Of a stretch of DNA of 64,000 nucleotides, positions 1-12,293 are shown piece by piece (within the stretch, counting starts at the first letter, position 1; every line of letters starts with the position of its first letter). Under the pieces are notes generated by a model. The model did not search any database. It saw only the letters and a program-made list of their open reading frames with translations, and was not told the origin of the DNA. The position numbers were made by a program, and so were the translations under genes. The stretch comes from Scilla litardierei (Eukaryota > Streptophyta > Magnoliopsida > Asparagales > Asparagaceae): contig CM061139.1 of the NCBI GenBank assembly GCA_030789695.1, forward strand, positions 2,991,878-3,055,877, in the 5' to 3' direction.

Positions 1-2850
1 CAAGTTACACCTCGAAAAGACACTGCCAACTCCACTACCCAGAGTATAACTCAACTCCCTGAACTACCCCACACCCCCAGCTCCATTCTCACAATCTTCC
101 AGGCTCTCCAACTATCAGCTACCTGAAAAATAGGGAGGAGCACGTCAATGCGTGCCCTAGCAGAAAAACAACTTGGATTTGGAACACTGTTTTATGGTCA
201 TCAACCACTAGGCAAGGCGTGAGGAACAAGGTGTGTAAACTAAATAATATAGCAAAAAGCAATCAAGCCAAATAAGTGATCATACCTGCGATCCAAAGTC
301 AAGTTACTGCAAGAAAAGGGGTAGCACGAATAATAATACAAGTTTTCAGGCAAACATTATCTAATACGATAAATACAAGTGTCAGAGGTATAATACAGTG
401 TCACAAGAAAAGTAGGTAAAAGGGAAAGGGAAAGTGCTGCCAGAAGAAGATAACATGCAAACCACTTATTTTATAATTGAATTAGTTGAACTTGGGTAAA
501 CTGTGTGATACCAGGACCAGGACATCTCCCCAAAGATTTGGGGTGGAAACTGCACACGACGCAGTGTACACGAGCACTGTACGCCGGACCTCTCACCCTG
601 CCATGTCAGGGGACCTGCCTCATGGGCCTCACCCCAAAGGTTTGGGGTAAGTATGGTACACGGTGTAGTGGACACGGGCATTGAACACCGGGCATCTCCG
701 CCTCCTTCCTGGACGGTAGCAAGAGCGAGGCTCTCCACCATATACCTCTCCACACCCAAACCACATCATCACAACGCCAATGCTCTCCCACTTAATGTAA
801 AGGCGAGTGGAAATAATCATCACATATCACATCATCATCTCCCCACCTTCGTAGTCCAGGCCTCATACCCACACTTTACTCAAATTTCCCCCAAACCCCA
901 GTTTTAGTAGCTCACCTCCTTTAGAGAGGATTGAGACATTCCAAATCATCAAATAAATATGATAAGTCATATTAAGAATCACAATGGCATGGCTTCACAG
1001 TGTTAACATTCCTCATTTATATCAATCTAGGTCATGCACCTAAGTGTCATGCCCTCCATCATAGCCACATCACATATCAACATAGGTCATGCACCAGAGT
1101 GTCATGCCCGCCATCACCACTCATTAGCACATCACTTATGAAACCATGCCATACATGTCTCACAACATCACAAATCCATAACATAATTCATAGGAGCTCA
1201 TTTTGTCATGTTTCTCAAATTTTATTTCATTGAAGCATTTCCACAAACATGTGGTGAGCATGACGTATATGTCCATAAGCACATTAGCAAATCTATTAGA
1301 AAACATATCATTAGTCTACCTTGCATGTAAAAATAATAATCATGTACTATGGAGGGTAGATTAACAATAATACACAATTCATAACACCACTTAATCACTT
1401 CAGTTTGCCGGAAACGTATAGACAGTCAAAAAGTATGGCTGATATCACCCAATTATAGTCAAAATTTAGCAAAACTTCCTAAATGAAAGTTGTAGGTGTG
1501 GTAGTTCTGGATTTACATATAAAATTTCATGTAAAATTATTACATAGGTGATTTATGGTGAATTATTTGGAAAGACCAGTTGAAACTGTTTTTCAGACAG
1601 ATTTCAGGGTCTGTAATAATTGCTAATTTTGGACATGTTGTAGTCCGAATTTTCGAAAAATATGAACCGAGATGAAGTTGTAGAAACACTTTTCAATGTT
1701 ACAACGAGACCAAGAACAAAAGTTTCCATAGAGTGTGCAGAGATGCACTAAGTTTTACTGAATTGTGTCCAGTCTGAATTAAATTTAGACAAGTTATAAA
1801 GATGGAATTGTTACTCCTAATTATTGAATTGAACCTATGTCAAATTCTATATGATTTTAGGGTAGAACTTCAAGACATATAAGTATATAATTTTTTCGAA
1901 ACTTAATTCAAGCTATAGAGGCCAGAATTCAAGTAGAAACAAACAACAGAATTTCAGGATTTCAGGGGTGGTTAGTTTGCTAAGGATTTCAAAGGGTAAT
2001 TAGTGAAATTAAATCATGGAACAATAATTTAACTACTTTCAACACATATTGAGTAAAATATAATATAAATCATGATAGAAATAACACCTAATTAGAGTTC
2101 CAAATCCAAATAGATTTCTTACCTCAAAAGCTTGATTTCTTCTCTCCTTCTCTAACTTCTTCCCATGCAACCACTTGTGATTCATGACCTTTTGGGACAA
2201 AGAATTAGGGTTTTTGAGTTGAAGGGGGAGGAAAGGGGGTTGGGGTGGCCGGCCTAATTGGGTGGAAGAGGGAGAGGGAAAGAGAGAGAAGATGTAAGAA
2301 GATAAAAGAAAGAAAGAAAAAGAATCCTAAAGAAATTTCTAAACCATGCCTTAGCTTATCCCATAAGCCATGTACCATTTAAAATGACTAAAATACCCTC
2401 CCAGAAATACCCCTCAACTTTCATGTATTTACAAGTTTGCCATTACTTTATGCACACACCCTTTTACTATACACATACCCCCTCTTTTGTCCAAATGACC
2501 ATTTTGCCCCTCACTTTTCTAAAAATTTACGGGGATGCCATTAAACCCTAATCCCTTTTCACATTAGCATGGATCTTACTTCACACATCCATGCACATCC
2601 ATGCATGCATACATGCATCACACACACGTCTAATACATACGCGCTATATAATACACACGACGTCATTCACACTTCTCCCGCATTCACATTTCGCATTCTC
2701 TTTCCTTAGCCACATATTATGGCACAACCCTCATGCACTATGATATATACATCGATACCCACAATTATTTCATGCATACGTATACATCGTGAGTAGAATT
2801 ACCACGTGTATATAGTAGAATACACGTATAGTTCAAAACAGGGCATTACA
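1..2850 (-). mobile_element. Family A LTR (3' LTR of minus-strand element), left end outside window
   Basis: This is a long terminal repeat whose sister copy lies at 6305-10336. The two align from base 1 (about 6588 in the sister) to their shared end GGCATTACA. Read on the minus strand, the LTR starts TGTAATGCC, directly after a polypurine tract at 2851-2865, so it is the 3' LTR. The sister shows that about 283 bp is missing off the window. Without the Helitron carried by the sister, the LTR would be about 3.13 kb. It has no credible ORF. It contains an imperfect tandem pair of about 100 bp (roughly 525-725) and another of about 62 bp (roughly 1020-1120), both also present in the sister. Class is inferred as Ty3/gypsy-type from the termini and PPT only. 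Confidence 0.8.
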
Positions 2851-2865
2851 GCCTACCTACCTTAA
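2851..2865 (-). promoter_or_regulatory. Polypurine tract of family A element
   Basis: On the minus strand the sequence reads AAGGTAGGTAGGC immediately before TGTAATGCC, the LTR start. It matches the AAGGTGGGTAGGA tract before the 3' LTRs of families B and C, so it is the likely primer for plus-strand DNA synthesis. Confidence 0.7.
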
Positions 2866-4100
2866 AATAAAGTCCGTCCTTGGACTTTCTAGTGTGTGAG
2901 CCCTGCTAAAGGTTAGCTAAGTATGATGATCTTTCTACCCGTGAAGTGCAAACATGAATACATATCTACGCTACACTTATATACACTATATACTTCACTG
3001 TCATCCATACACATCCGCATCACATACATATCACGGATACATCCTTCTATTCATCTAGTAGCATATCCACTATATGTTTCACTACATATACATACATGTA
3101 TGTCTTTCACATAAACATCTAAGTACACATACTCACTCACTAACAGATACATCGCACGCCACAAATAGATCTCTATACGTATTATTACACGTGTCTAGAT
3201 CACTACTCATACATATATGTATACGACATCACCTCATATCCATATCACGATACACAAGGCACTCATACATGGTACGCTTTCATATATATCACAATACTTT
3301 CAAGTATAAATGACTTATATTTTACATGTTTATATATATACTTACATATACGTCTATATCTGTGCAAAGACACACAATTATACACATTAATCTACACACC
3401 GTAACTTGCCAAATAGTGTTACCATCACAGTGTCACACCGTAGGTACATCGGACCCCTATACACTCAATACTTAGTCATATAAGTTCACTCACAATTATA
3501 TGCACATAAATATCTGTATACACACAATATTTAGTCACATCCAGACATACACTTACGTGCACTTATTAACACATGCATGATCAAGTCATATAGAACCCAC
3601 AATCATAATTATAGATAAGTTTACACATAATCTCACATTCAAAGTGATGCACCTATTGCCTCACACAGATATGCACATATACCTCATATAATGCACACAA
3701 GTTTGCACCAACATAATATGTTTCCTGCATATTTAACTAGTTTTACATATCATACACACATACTGTCATAATAGTCCAATAAATTTAAATATCCATCTAC
3801 ACACCACACACACGTATGAATATACAAACAAGCACACATATCTCAATACCCACATATCAAACAGTTTCATTCACTTACATTCATCAAATATATATATATA
3901 TACACACACACACACCTATATTCCATATCTATCACATTTACAGCCACATTGCATATGTACAGACCTGTATATACACGCATGCCTTGGTACAGACCTGTAT
4001 ATACACGTATACAAACAGGAACACGCTTATCCAAGGTACACCTAGATACACCTAAATAGACAACCATATGGGATAGATCAACAGGTAAACAAACAAACAA

Positions 4101-4101
<1 letters not shown>

Positions 4102-4138
<37 letters not shown>

Positions 4139-4221
4139 TTATGTATATATATATGTATGTGTATATATAATATATATATACACACACACACAAACACACA
4201 CACACACACACACACACACAT
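4102..4221. repeat. Mirror microsatellite (TG)n-(TA)n-(CA)n
   Basis: A TG run (4104-4136) is followed by a TA-rich spacer and a CA run (4180-4220). The arms are reverse complements, so the tract can fold into a long hairpin or cruciform, and alternating purine-pyrimidine DNA can adopt Z-form. It lies inside the family A interior. Confidence 0.9.
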
Positions 4222-6282
4222 AAGTATATATCCATTCGTCCAATGTACACACAACTACATATGCTTCTATTGCATACTACCCATACCTTTTTTCACTTCC
4301 CTACACTCCACTATGACATATACAGTATAAATTCGTATATCCATAATACATATTCACATATACGCAACAAACAATACTCCACAGAGATACCTCATACCTA
4401 ATTATATGCACAAACTCATTATACACTCACATACGTATACATATCAATACTCTATATAGATCTCTATGCCTACACATAGCCAAATACACATACACATATA
4501 CACACAGGACATGCAACCATGCACATACATTCCCATGTATGGGCATACACACCCATACACATATACTATACATATTCTACTATTACACACCCATACAGTC
4601 AAGCTACTCAAACTATACTAGCAGGTAGTCGGTAGCTACCCATACCATTCTATACATAACGTCCAATATATCCACACTTTTACTAGCATACTAGTACATA
4701 CACAAATAAGTGCATTTTAATATTCATACACATTCAGTATATAGCCACGCCCCATATACGTACACATCCATATACTGATACATGTATATCAGAATAGGGA
4801 TCATTCACATACATATATATATAACCACTCATAAGACATACACAAATACACGTTTAATAACGTATATACACAGTCACACCACGCTTGCTACAACACACCT
4901 ACATACATGCAAATTTCTCATATACCCATACACAATCCCCCCTCATGCCACTATATACGGAAGGGTACATGCACTACATATACATCCAAATGGTCATATA
5001 AACACAATTTTACGGGGTAAGCGTATACACACATATACATGTACCATAATTCCACTTAACCATGCAAACCATTAGCCATCCCATTTATACATGCACTGTA
5101 TAATCTCAAATCCTTATATCCATCACATCCTACAAGTGTTACACATCACACTTATATCCCTATCATATACTAGGCACAGTATAAGGCTAAGAGTCTAAAC
5201 CTAGGGCGGATGGGTCTAAAGCACTAATACTCACCTCAGGACGCATCTATCCCAAACACTCCGGAGCATTACTCGTACCATCCGTACGCCCATTACTTAT
5301 CTATATCGCCACATACACACCATGTATGGCCATAGCACAACACCTATCCCCATGCAATAATACAACCTACAATCATATACCAAATTAAGACAATATACCA
5401 GTTCAATAAGCACAAATGCAGCACATACACATACTCATAGTTATTCAAAATTGCAACACATTAGGAATTCATACCCTAGCAATGCAAGACTAGCATTATA
5501 TATGTACCAGTATCCCATATCTATATCTACACCACATGCCCATACAAGTACGTATATATTCACTCACATACACTTTCCCCACATATATCCACAACACAAT
5601 ATGGACACTCCACTACTCTATCCACACAAGGATAGATATACACACCTTAGTACTTTCCCCACATGGGGACATCACCATAATGTAATAGGTAGGAAAATGC
5701 TTACATGCACTTATATCACATACGTACATATTCTCACTCACACCCCTACAAGGTATATGTCCCCACTAGCTTATATGTACCCACCAATATACATCCACGA
5801 ATAGACATGTATATATCACCTATGTCTCAGAGTCACACAAGTATACCACATACCTGGCTCACATATCAGTATTATGTACTTTTATAGAGTCGTGATATAC
5901 ATAAACTCAAGTATTCACCCACCTAGTATATACACCCACGCATAACCATATACCACTCTAAGCATCCAGGATACATGTAACTTTCATGCCATTCAAATAT
6001 ACAAGTATACCGCAACATATATAATTCAAATCTCTAAGCACAACAAATACACTTATACACACAGGTTCACACAGTTACATATACACACGTATACCTACAA
6101 TATACATCTATAGTATAATACACCGCAGAAAGTTCATCCCCGAACTCCCTAAGCTAGGGGTTCAAGGGTGGATCACTTAAAACTCTAAGGTCACTAAGGT
6201 CACTACCCATCTTACGGTTAATCTATTCTAATCAAATATTGAAGCATTACAGGTACTATCCTTATGCACATCGCAGTGCGGT

Positions 6283-6300
6283 GACCTGCATGGGCCACCA
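6283..6300 (-). promoter_or_regulatory. Primer-binding-site-like box of family A
   Basis: On the minus strand TGGTGGCCCATGCAGGTC follows the LTR end CGTTACA by about four bases. The same box occurs after the LTRs of family B (17774-17791, one base different) and family C (44916-44933). The position and the leading TGG fit a tRNA primer site, but it is not the common initiator-Met site and I cannot name the tRNA. Confidence 0.55.
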
Positions 6301-7072
6301 AAAATGTAACGTCACACTCATCAAAATACATGGAATTATTTTTTAAAATTTTGTTCCCAGGAATCTTGAAGAGGCAGAGGTAATGAAGGAAAGAATGCAA
6401 GAGAGAGAAAGAAAATAGAGGCAGGCCACTGCGCACATGCCGGGATAGTACCTGTAATGCTCCATATATAACGACAAGGATATCACATTCCAATTATACA
6501 ACATCACAAAGAGTACATGCACCATTTCACATTTCTAATATAAGGGCCAACACAACATCTGATACCAATATGCATCAATAAATTTCAACTCAAATTACAC
6601 CTCCAAAGGACACTGCCAACTCCACTACCCCAGAGTACAACTCAATTCCTTAAACTACCGCACACGCCCAGCTTCATGCTCACAAGTCTCCCAGGCTCTC
6701 CAACTATCTGCTACCTAAAAAATAGGGAGGAGTACATCAATGCGTGCCCCAGTAGGATAACAACTTGGATTTGGAACACTGTTTTAAGGTCATCAACCAC
6801 TAGGCAAGGCATGAGGAACAAGGTATGTAAACTCAATAATATAACGAAAAGCAATCAGCCAAGTAAGGGATCATACATGCGGTCCAAAGTCGAGTTACTG
6901 CAAGAAAAGGGGTAGCAAGAATAATAATACAAGTGTTCAAGAAAACATTATCTAATACGATAAGTACAAGTGTCAGAGGTATAACACAGTGTCACAAACA
7001 AAGTAGGTAAAAGGGAAAGGGAAAGTGCTGCCAACAAAAGATAACATGCAAAACTCTTATTTTATAATTGAA

Positions 7073-7954
7073 CTAGTCATAACCCGTGCCCGCGGGCACG
7101 GTTCATTTAAGATTTTCCTTTGCGAAATCTTTGTTCCCCGAAATTTTTTTTCAAAGCCAAAATTTAAAAGAAAAAAAAATTAGCTTACAATATTTAGCGG
7201 CACAGGTGCCTTCGGCGTGGATGCCTTCAATGCGGAACAAAAAATTCAGCGCATGCGCCTTCGACACAGAACACCAAATTCGACGTGGGTGCCTTCGGCG
7301 CAGAGCAACAAATTCGATGTAAAACAACAATTTCGACGCAGGTGCCTTAGACGTGGAACAACAAATCAGCGTTAAAAAATGGCGCGGGCGCCTTCGGCGT
7401 GGAACAACAAATTCAGTGCCTGTGCCTTCGACACAGAACACTAAATTCGACATGGGTGCCTTCGGTGCCAAACAACAAATTCGACGTAAAACAACAATTT
7501 CGGCACGGGTGCCTTACGCGCGAAACAACAAATCAGCGTTAAAAAATTTAGCGGACGCCTTCGGCGCGGGCTTCATATACATATAACACGTGCCCTTGGG
7601 ACACTGTTCATTTAAAAATCTTGGACCCACTAATTTTAAACAAACATCAATAATTATTAGTTTCACCTGAAATATCAGCGGATGGGATCGAAATTTTACA
7701 GGGTTTTGCAACGCGGATCAATGAGTTGGCAGTATCTCCCGCGTTCATTCTCCCACAGCTCGCGTTCATTTCCAAGATAAGATTGTGTGTGCACAACATT
7801 TTTTTTCATAACTAATATTAAAAGGCTATTCCTAATTTCAATTTTTTGTGTATTCCCAACAAATTTCTCTTCAACCCAAAAATTTCCCTCCAAAACTTGA
7901 TGTGACATTGCCATATATGACAAATTCAAAATCTGTCCTCAATTGTAATATAGA
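7073..7954 (-). mobile_element. Non-autonomous Helitron (882 bp)
   Basis: Read on the minus strand the element begins TCTATATTAC and ends with an 18-nt perfect palindrome (7084-7101, CCGTGCCCGCGGGCACGG), seven bases and then CTAG. These are the classic plant Helitron ends: 5' TC, and 3' hairpin plus CTRR. It sits between host A and T. The sister LTR near 480 carries the uninterrupted site (GAA|TTAGTTG), which proves the insertion and fixes both ends. No helicase or Rep ORF is present, so it depends on another Helitron for movement. Its interior carries a minisatellite at 7199-7560. A degenerate second copy of the hairpin and adjoining GTTCATTTAA lies near 7588-7617. Confidence 0.88.
7199..7560. 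repeat. Minisatellite with two-level structure inside the Helitron
   Basis: Units of about 35-40 bp are built on GGTGCCTTCGRCGYGGAAC followed by AACAAATTCGACG-like sequence. The set of units is itself duplicated, with a super-unit of roughly 175 bp at about 7205-7380 and again at about 7381-7555. Units are diverged from each other but matching positions between the two super-units are close, which indicates a late duplication of the block. Short ORFs across it on both strands are by-products of the repeat. Confidence 0.8.
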
Positions 7955-10336
7955 TTAGTTGGAAACCTGGGTAAACTGTGCTATACTAAGACCTGGACCT
8001 CACCCCAAAGATTTGAGGTGGAAACTGCACACGATGCGGTGGATACGGGGACTGTACACCGGGCTTCTCACCCTGCCCCATCAGGGGACCTGCCTCACAG
8101 GCTTCAACCCAAAGGTTTGGGATAAGTATGGCACACGGTGAAGTGGACATGGGCACTGTACACCGGGCATCTCTGGCTCCTCCCTGGATGGTAGCAAGAG
8201 TGAGGCACTCCACCATATACATCTCTACACCCAAACCACATCATCACAACGCCAATGCCCCTCCACTCCTTGTAAAGGCGAGTGGGAATAATCATCACAT
8301 ATCACATCATCATCTCCCCACCTTCGTAGTCTAGGCCTCATACCCACAATTTACTCAAATTTCCCCCAAACCCCAGTTTTAGTAGCTCACCCCCTTTAGA
8401 GAGGATTGAGACATTCCAAATCATCAAATAAACATGATAAGTCATATTATAAGAATCATGATGGCATGGCTTCACAGTGTTAACATTCCTCATTTATATC
8501 AATCTGGGTCATGCACCTAGTGTCATGCCCTCCATCATAGCCACATCACATATCAACATGGGTCATGCACCAGAGTGTCATGCCCGCCATCACCACTCAT
8601 TAGCCCATCACTTATGAAACCATGCCAAACATGTCTCACAACATCACAAATCCATAACATAACTCATAGGAGATCATTTTGTCAGGTTTCTCAATTTTTT
8701 TTCATTGAAGCATTTCCACAAACACGTGGTGAGCGTGACGTATATGTCCATGAGCACATTAGCAAATCTATTAGAAAAACATATCATTAGTCTACCTTGC
8801 ATGTAAAAAATAATCATGTACTATGGAGGGTAGATTAACAACAATACACAATTCATAACACCGCTTAATCACTTCAGTTTGCAGGAAACGTATAGACAGT
8901 CATAAAGTATGGCTGATATCACCCAATTATAATCAGAATTTAGCAAAACTTCCTAAATGAAAGTTGTAGGTATGATAGTCCTGCATTCGCTTATAAATTT
9001 CAAACAAAATTATTACGTAGGTGATTTATGGTGAATTATTTGGTAAGACTAGTTGAAACTGTTTTTTAGACAGATTCCAGAGTCTGTAATAATTGCTACT
9101 TTTGGACATGTTGCAGTCCGAATTTCGAAAAATATGCACTGAGATGAAGTTGTAGTAACACTTGTTAACGTTACAACGAGACCAAGAACAAAAATTTACA
9201 TAGAGTGTGCATATACTGCATTAAGTTTTCTGAACTGTGTCCAGTCTGAATTAAATTAAGACAAGTTGTAAAGATGGAATTGTTACTCCTAATTATCGAA
9301 GTGAACCTATGTTAAATTCTATATGATTTTGTGGTAGAACTTCAAGATATATAAGTATATAATTTTTTCGAAACTTAATTCAAGCTACAGAGGCCAGAAT
9401 TCAAGTAGAAACACACAACAGGATTTCAGGATTTCAGGGGTGGTTAGTTTGCTAAGGATTTAAAAGGGTAATTAGTGAAATTAAATCATTGAAAAATAAT
9501 TTAACTACTTTCAACACATATTGAGTAAAACATAATATAAATCATGATAGAAAGAACACCTTATTAGAGTTCCAAATCCAAATAGATTTCCTATCTCAAA
9601 AGCTTGATTTCTTCTCTCCTTCTCTTTCTTTTCCTTCTCTAACATCTTCCCACGCAACCACTTGTGATTCATGACTTTTTGGGAGAAAGAATTAGGGTTT
9701 TTGAGTTGGAGGAGGAGGAGGAAAGGGGGGTGGGGTGGCTGGCCTAATTGGGTGGAAGAGGGAGATGGAAAGAGAGAGAAGATGTGAGAAGATAAAAGAA
9801 AGAAAAAGAATCCTAAAGAAATTTCTAAACCATGCCTTAGCTTATCACATAAGCCATGTACCATTTAAAATGACTAAAATACCCTCCCAGAAATACCCCT
9901 CAACTTTCATGTATTTACAAGTTTGCCATTATTTTATGCACACACCCTTTTACTATACACATACACCCTCTTTTGTTCAAATGACCATTTTGCCCCTCAC
10001 TTTTCTAAAAATTTACGGGGATGCCATTAACTTCTAAACCCTTTTCACATTAGCATGGCTCTTCCTACACACATCCTGCACATCCATGCATGCATACATG
10101 CATCACACACACGTCTAATACATACGCGTTATATAATACACACGACGTCATTCACACTTCTCCCGCATTCACATTTCGCATTCTCTTCCCTTAGCCACAT
10201 GTTACGGCACAACCCCTATGTACTATGATATAGACATCGATACCCATAATTATTTCATGCCTGCGTATGCATCGTGAGTAGAAATACCACGTGTACATAG
10301 TAGAATACACGTATAGTTCAAAACAAGGCATTACAC

Positions 10337-11150
10337 TTCAGCCCCGAGGCCTTTGGGGTTCAAGCTTCCCCAGCTGGAGCTCTACAGCGGGGTGGACGAC
10401 CCCCTCGCGCTTGTGCAGAAGTACCGAGGGGCGATGGAGATGCAGGGCGCAGATGACACATTCCTTTGCCAGGGATTCCAGCAGAGTTTGCAGGGCTCGG
10501 CCCTAGAATGGTACAACGGTCTGCACGCTCGAACTATCGAGTGCTTCGGCGAATTGTCTCACAAATTCTGCCTGCAGTTTCGGGCGGGACGGACGAGGAA
10601 GAAGCCGACGGACTACCTATTCACTATCGTCCAGAAGAAAGGAGAGACGATCCAAAAATACTTGTGCCGCTTCCAAGATGAGAATCTTGGCGTAGTAACC
10701 TGTGGTGACGAGTTAGTCATGGCAGCCTTCAAGAAGGGACTGCCTAGCTGGAGCCTCCACAAGTCCCTCCTCCGAGACATGCCTATCAATTTTAACGAGC
10801 TTATCATTCTGGCGGAGAGATACATGCTGAGCAAGGAGGCCCTTGGAACAAGGACAGAGGTCGCCAAAACAGGGGCGTCCTGTAGCGAGTATCGGCCTAA
10901 CTTTCGGCCGAGGCAAGAGGATAGACCCCGGGGCCGTGACCAGCCGGCCCAGCAAAGACGCAAGTCAGAGGGGCGTCGCCCGCAAGATCGCCCCGGCCCT
11001 GTGCGGGGGTTTGCTACCGCCAGAGAGCCCACATGGGTGATCCAGAGGCCGGAGAGACATCAGTGGGCACAATACATGCAGCTCAACGCCCCGATGATAG
11101 AAGTGTCAGCCGCTACGACGAGGGCTGGACTACTTCAAGACCCGCCTTGA
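10337..11150 (+). pseudogene. Gypsy (Tat-like) gag fragment
   Basis: An open frame of 265 codons from about 10353 to 11150 translates to a retrotransposon gag domain: an N-terminal KLPQLELYSG-like start, ALEWYNGL in the middle, then a basic tail rich in Arg and Pro. The frame starts without an ATG because the left part is missing; sequence begins abruptly at the end of the family A LTR. GC content is far higher than in the flanks. A second, short frame just after it (about 11160-11320) contains KYCWYHRDHGHDIENC-like residues, the remains of the zinc-binding part of gag. Gag would package the element RNA. The copy is dead through truncation and stops. Confidence 0.8.
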
Positions 11151-11399
11151 GAGTTGTGGTCAGACCCTGCAAAGAGGGACCTCCAGAAGTATTGTTGGTA
11201 CCACCGTGATCATGGTCACGATATCGAAAATTGCATCATGTTGAAGAGGGAGATCAAGTGGCTGATCCAAGCTGGCAACCTCTTAGGCTTTGTTGAGGAG
11301 AGACGGCCGACTCGATAAGAAAAAGCTCCACATAGAGCACGGAGGCTGGATCCACCCCCGAACGTCGAACGGGAAGAGCCTCGTCTGCAAAGGGCAGTC

Positions 11400-11711
11400 A
11401 TGCGCATATATGTGATATGCGGTGGGCCATCCTTGGGTGGCACGTCATCTTCGGGCAAGAAGGCATACGCTCGGCAGGTGATGGCGACGGACCTTGGTGC
11501 ATGGGCGAAGAGGAGAAGGGTGGCTCGATCACCCATTACTTTCACTGACGATGACTTGGAGGGAGTTGAGCTACCACATGACGATGCCATCGTCATCGAG
11601 GCTCAGATTGGGACGGTTATCATTAGCCGCCTTCTGATCGACACGGGGAGCTCCTGTGATATCCTTTTCATGTTGACATTCGAGAAGATGGGACTGAAAC
11701 CGGCAGACTGA
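11400..11711 (+). pseudogene. Gypsy aspartic protease fragment
   Basis: A 103-codon frame carries LLIDTGSSCDILF, the aspartic protease active-site motif DTGSS, near its C-terminal end. It is followed by LTFEKMGL and a stop. The protease would cut the Gag-Pol polyprotein. The remainder of the domain continues in other frames between 11712 and 11870, so frameshifts have broken the original ORF. It lies between gag and RT in the usual gypsy order. Confidence 0.78.
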
Positions 11712-11870
11712 AGCTTTGTATATGCCCGATCGTCGGCTTCACCGGCCCCTCGATCCCCATTGTCGGAGTAATCACCCTGCCTGTATCTCTGGGGGAGGAG
11801 CCAAGGGTCGTCACCCGCATGACGTAGTTCGTTGTCGTCGACATAGCGAAATGGGATCATAGGGCAGCCG

Positions 11871-12293
11871 TACATGACCTCCATTGAAGCTCTCCCCAGC
11901 CTGCTGCACCAAATGGTTAAATTTCAGACTCCGCGAGGGGTAGGGCAAGTGCGTAGGAGCCAAAAGCTATCCCGGAGTTGCTACGTTGGATCCACCAAGC
12001 ACAAGGCACCGGATCAGGCCTTGTCGGTCGACCTCCTCGATGAACAAAAGGACTACTGCGACCAGCGATCGACCTCGATGGAGGAGATTGAAGAAGTGCC
12101 CGTGTCTGCAGAGGAGGGAAAGGCTGTCTCCATCGGCACAAAGCTCCTGACCACTCTGAGGACGAGACTCATCAATCTCCTCAGAAAGAATACGGACATC
12201 TTCGCATGGTCACCCTCAGATATGCCCGAAGTCGATCCTGCAGTGATCGCTCACAAGCTGAACGCGGATCTGGAAGCTAGACCAGTTCGATAG
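11871..12293 (+). pseudogene. Gypsy PR-RT linker fragment
   Basis: A 139-codon frame contains LHQMVKFQTPRGVG and later a FAWSPSDMPEVDP motif. These are typical of the stretch between protease and reverse transcriptase in Tat-lineage gypsy polyproteins. It ends in a stop about 25 bases before the RT frame opens. It has no separate catalytic role and is kept here only as part of the decayed polyprotein. Confidence 0.72.

Larger units (their letters stand above)
2851..6304 (-). mobile_element. Non-coding interior of family A LTR element
   Basis: This 3.45-kb interior lies between the two family A LTRs. On the minus strand it runs from a primer-site-like box (6283-6300, reading TGGTGGCCCATGCAGGTC) to a polypurine tract AAGGTAGGTAGG next to the 3' LTR. 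Six-frame reading gives only short, low-complexity ORFs rich in Tyr, Ile and His, produced by CA/TA-rich DNA; no gag, protease, RT or integrase motif is visible. It is therefore a non-autonomous element (LARD-like) that would need proteins from another element. The plus strand is strongly C+A+T biased with few G, which is typical of the whole A/B/C group interior. Confidence 0.75.
6305..10336 (-). mobile_element. Family A LTR (5' LTR of minus-strand element)
   Basis: Sister of the repeat at 1-2850. It starts TGTAACGTC on the plus strand and ends GGCATTACA, so on the minus strand the LTR begins TGTAATGCC and ends GACGTTACA. The primer-site box lies just outside its left edge, making it the 5' LTR. 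It is 4032 bp because of an 882-bp Helitron at 7073-7954 that is absent from the other LTR. Divergence from the sister is visible throughout as substitutions and small indels. No coding capacity is seen. The right flank at 10337 passes directly into gypsy gag sequence, so no clean target duplication can be shown. Confidence 0.8.

Noticed and set aside
3867..4250. 127-codon frame of Cys/Val and Thr/His runs
   Set aside because: Translation of the TG/CA microsatellite.
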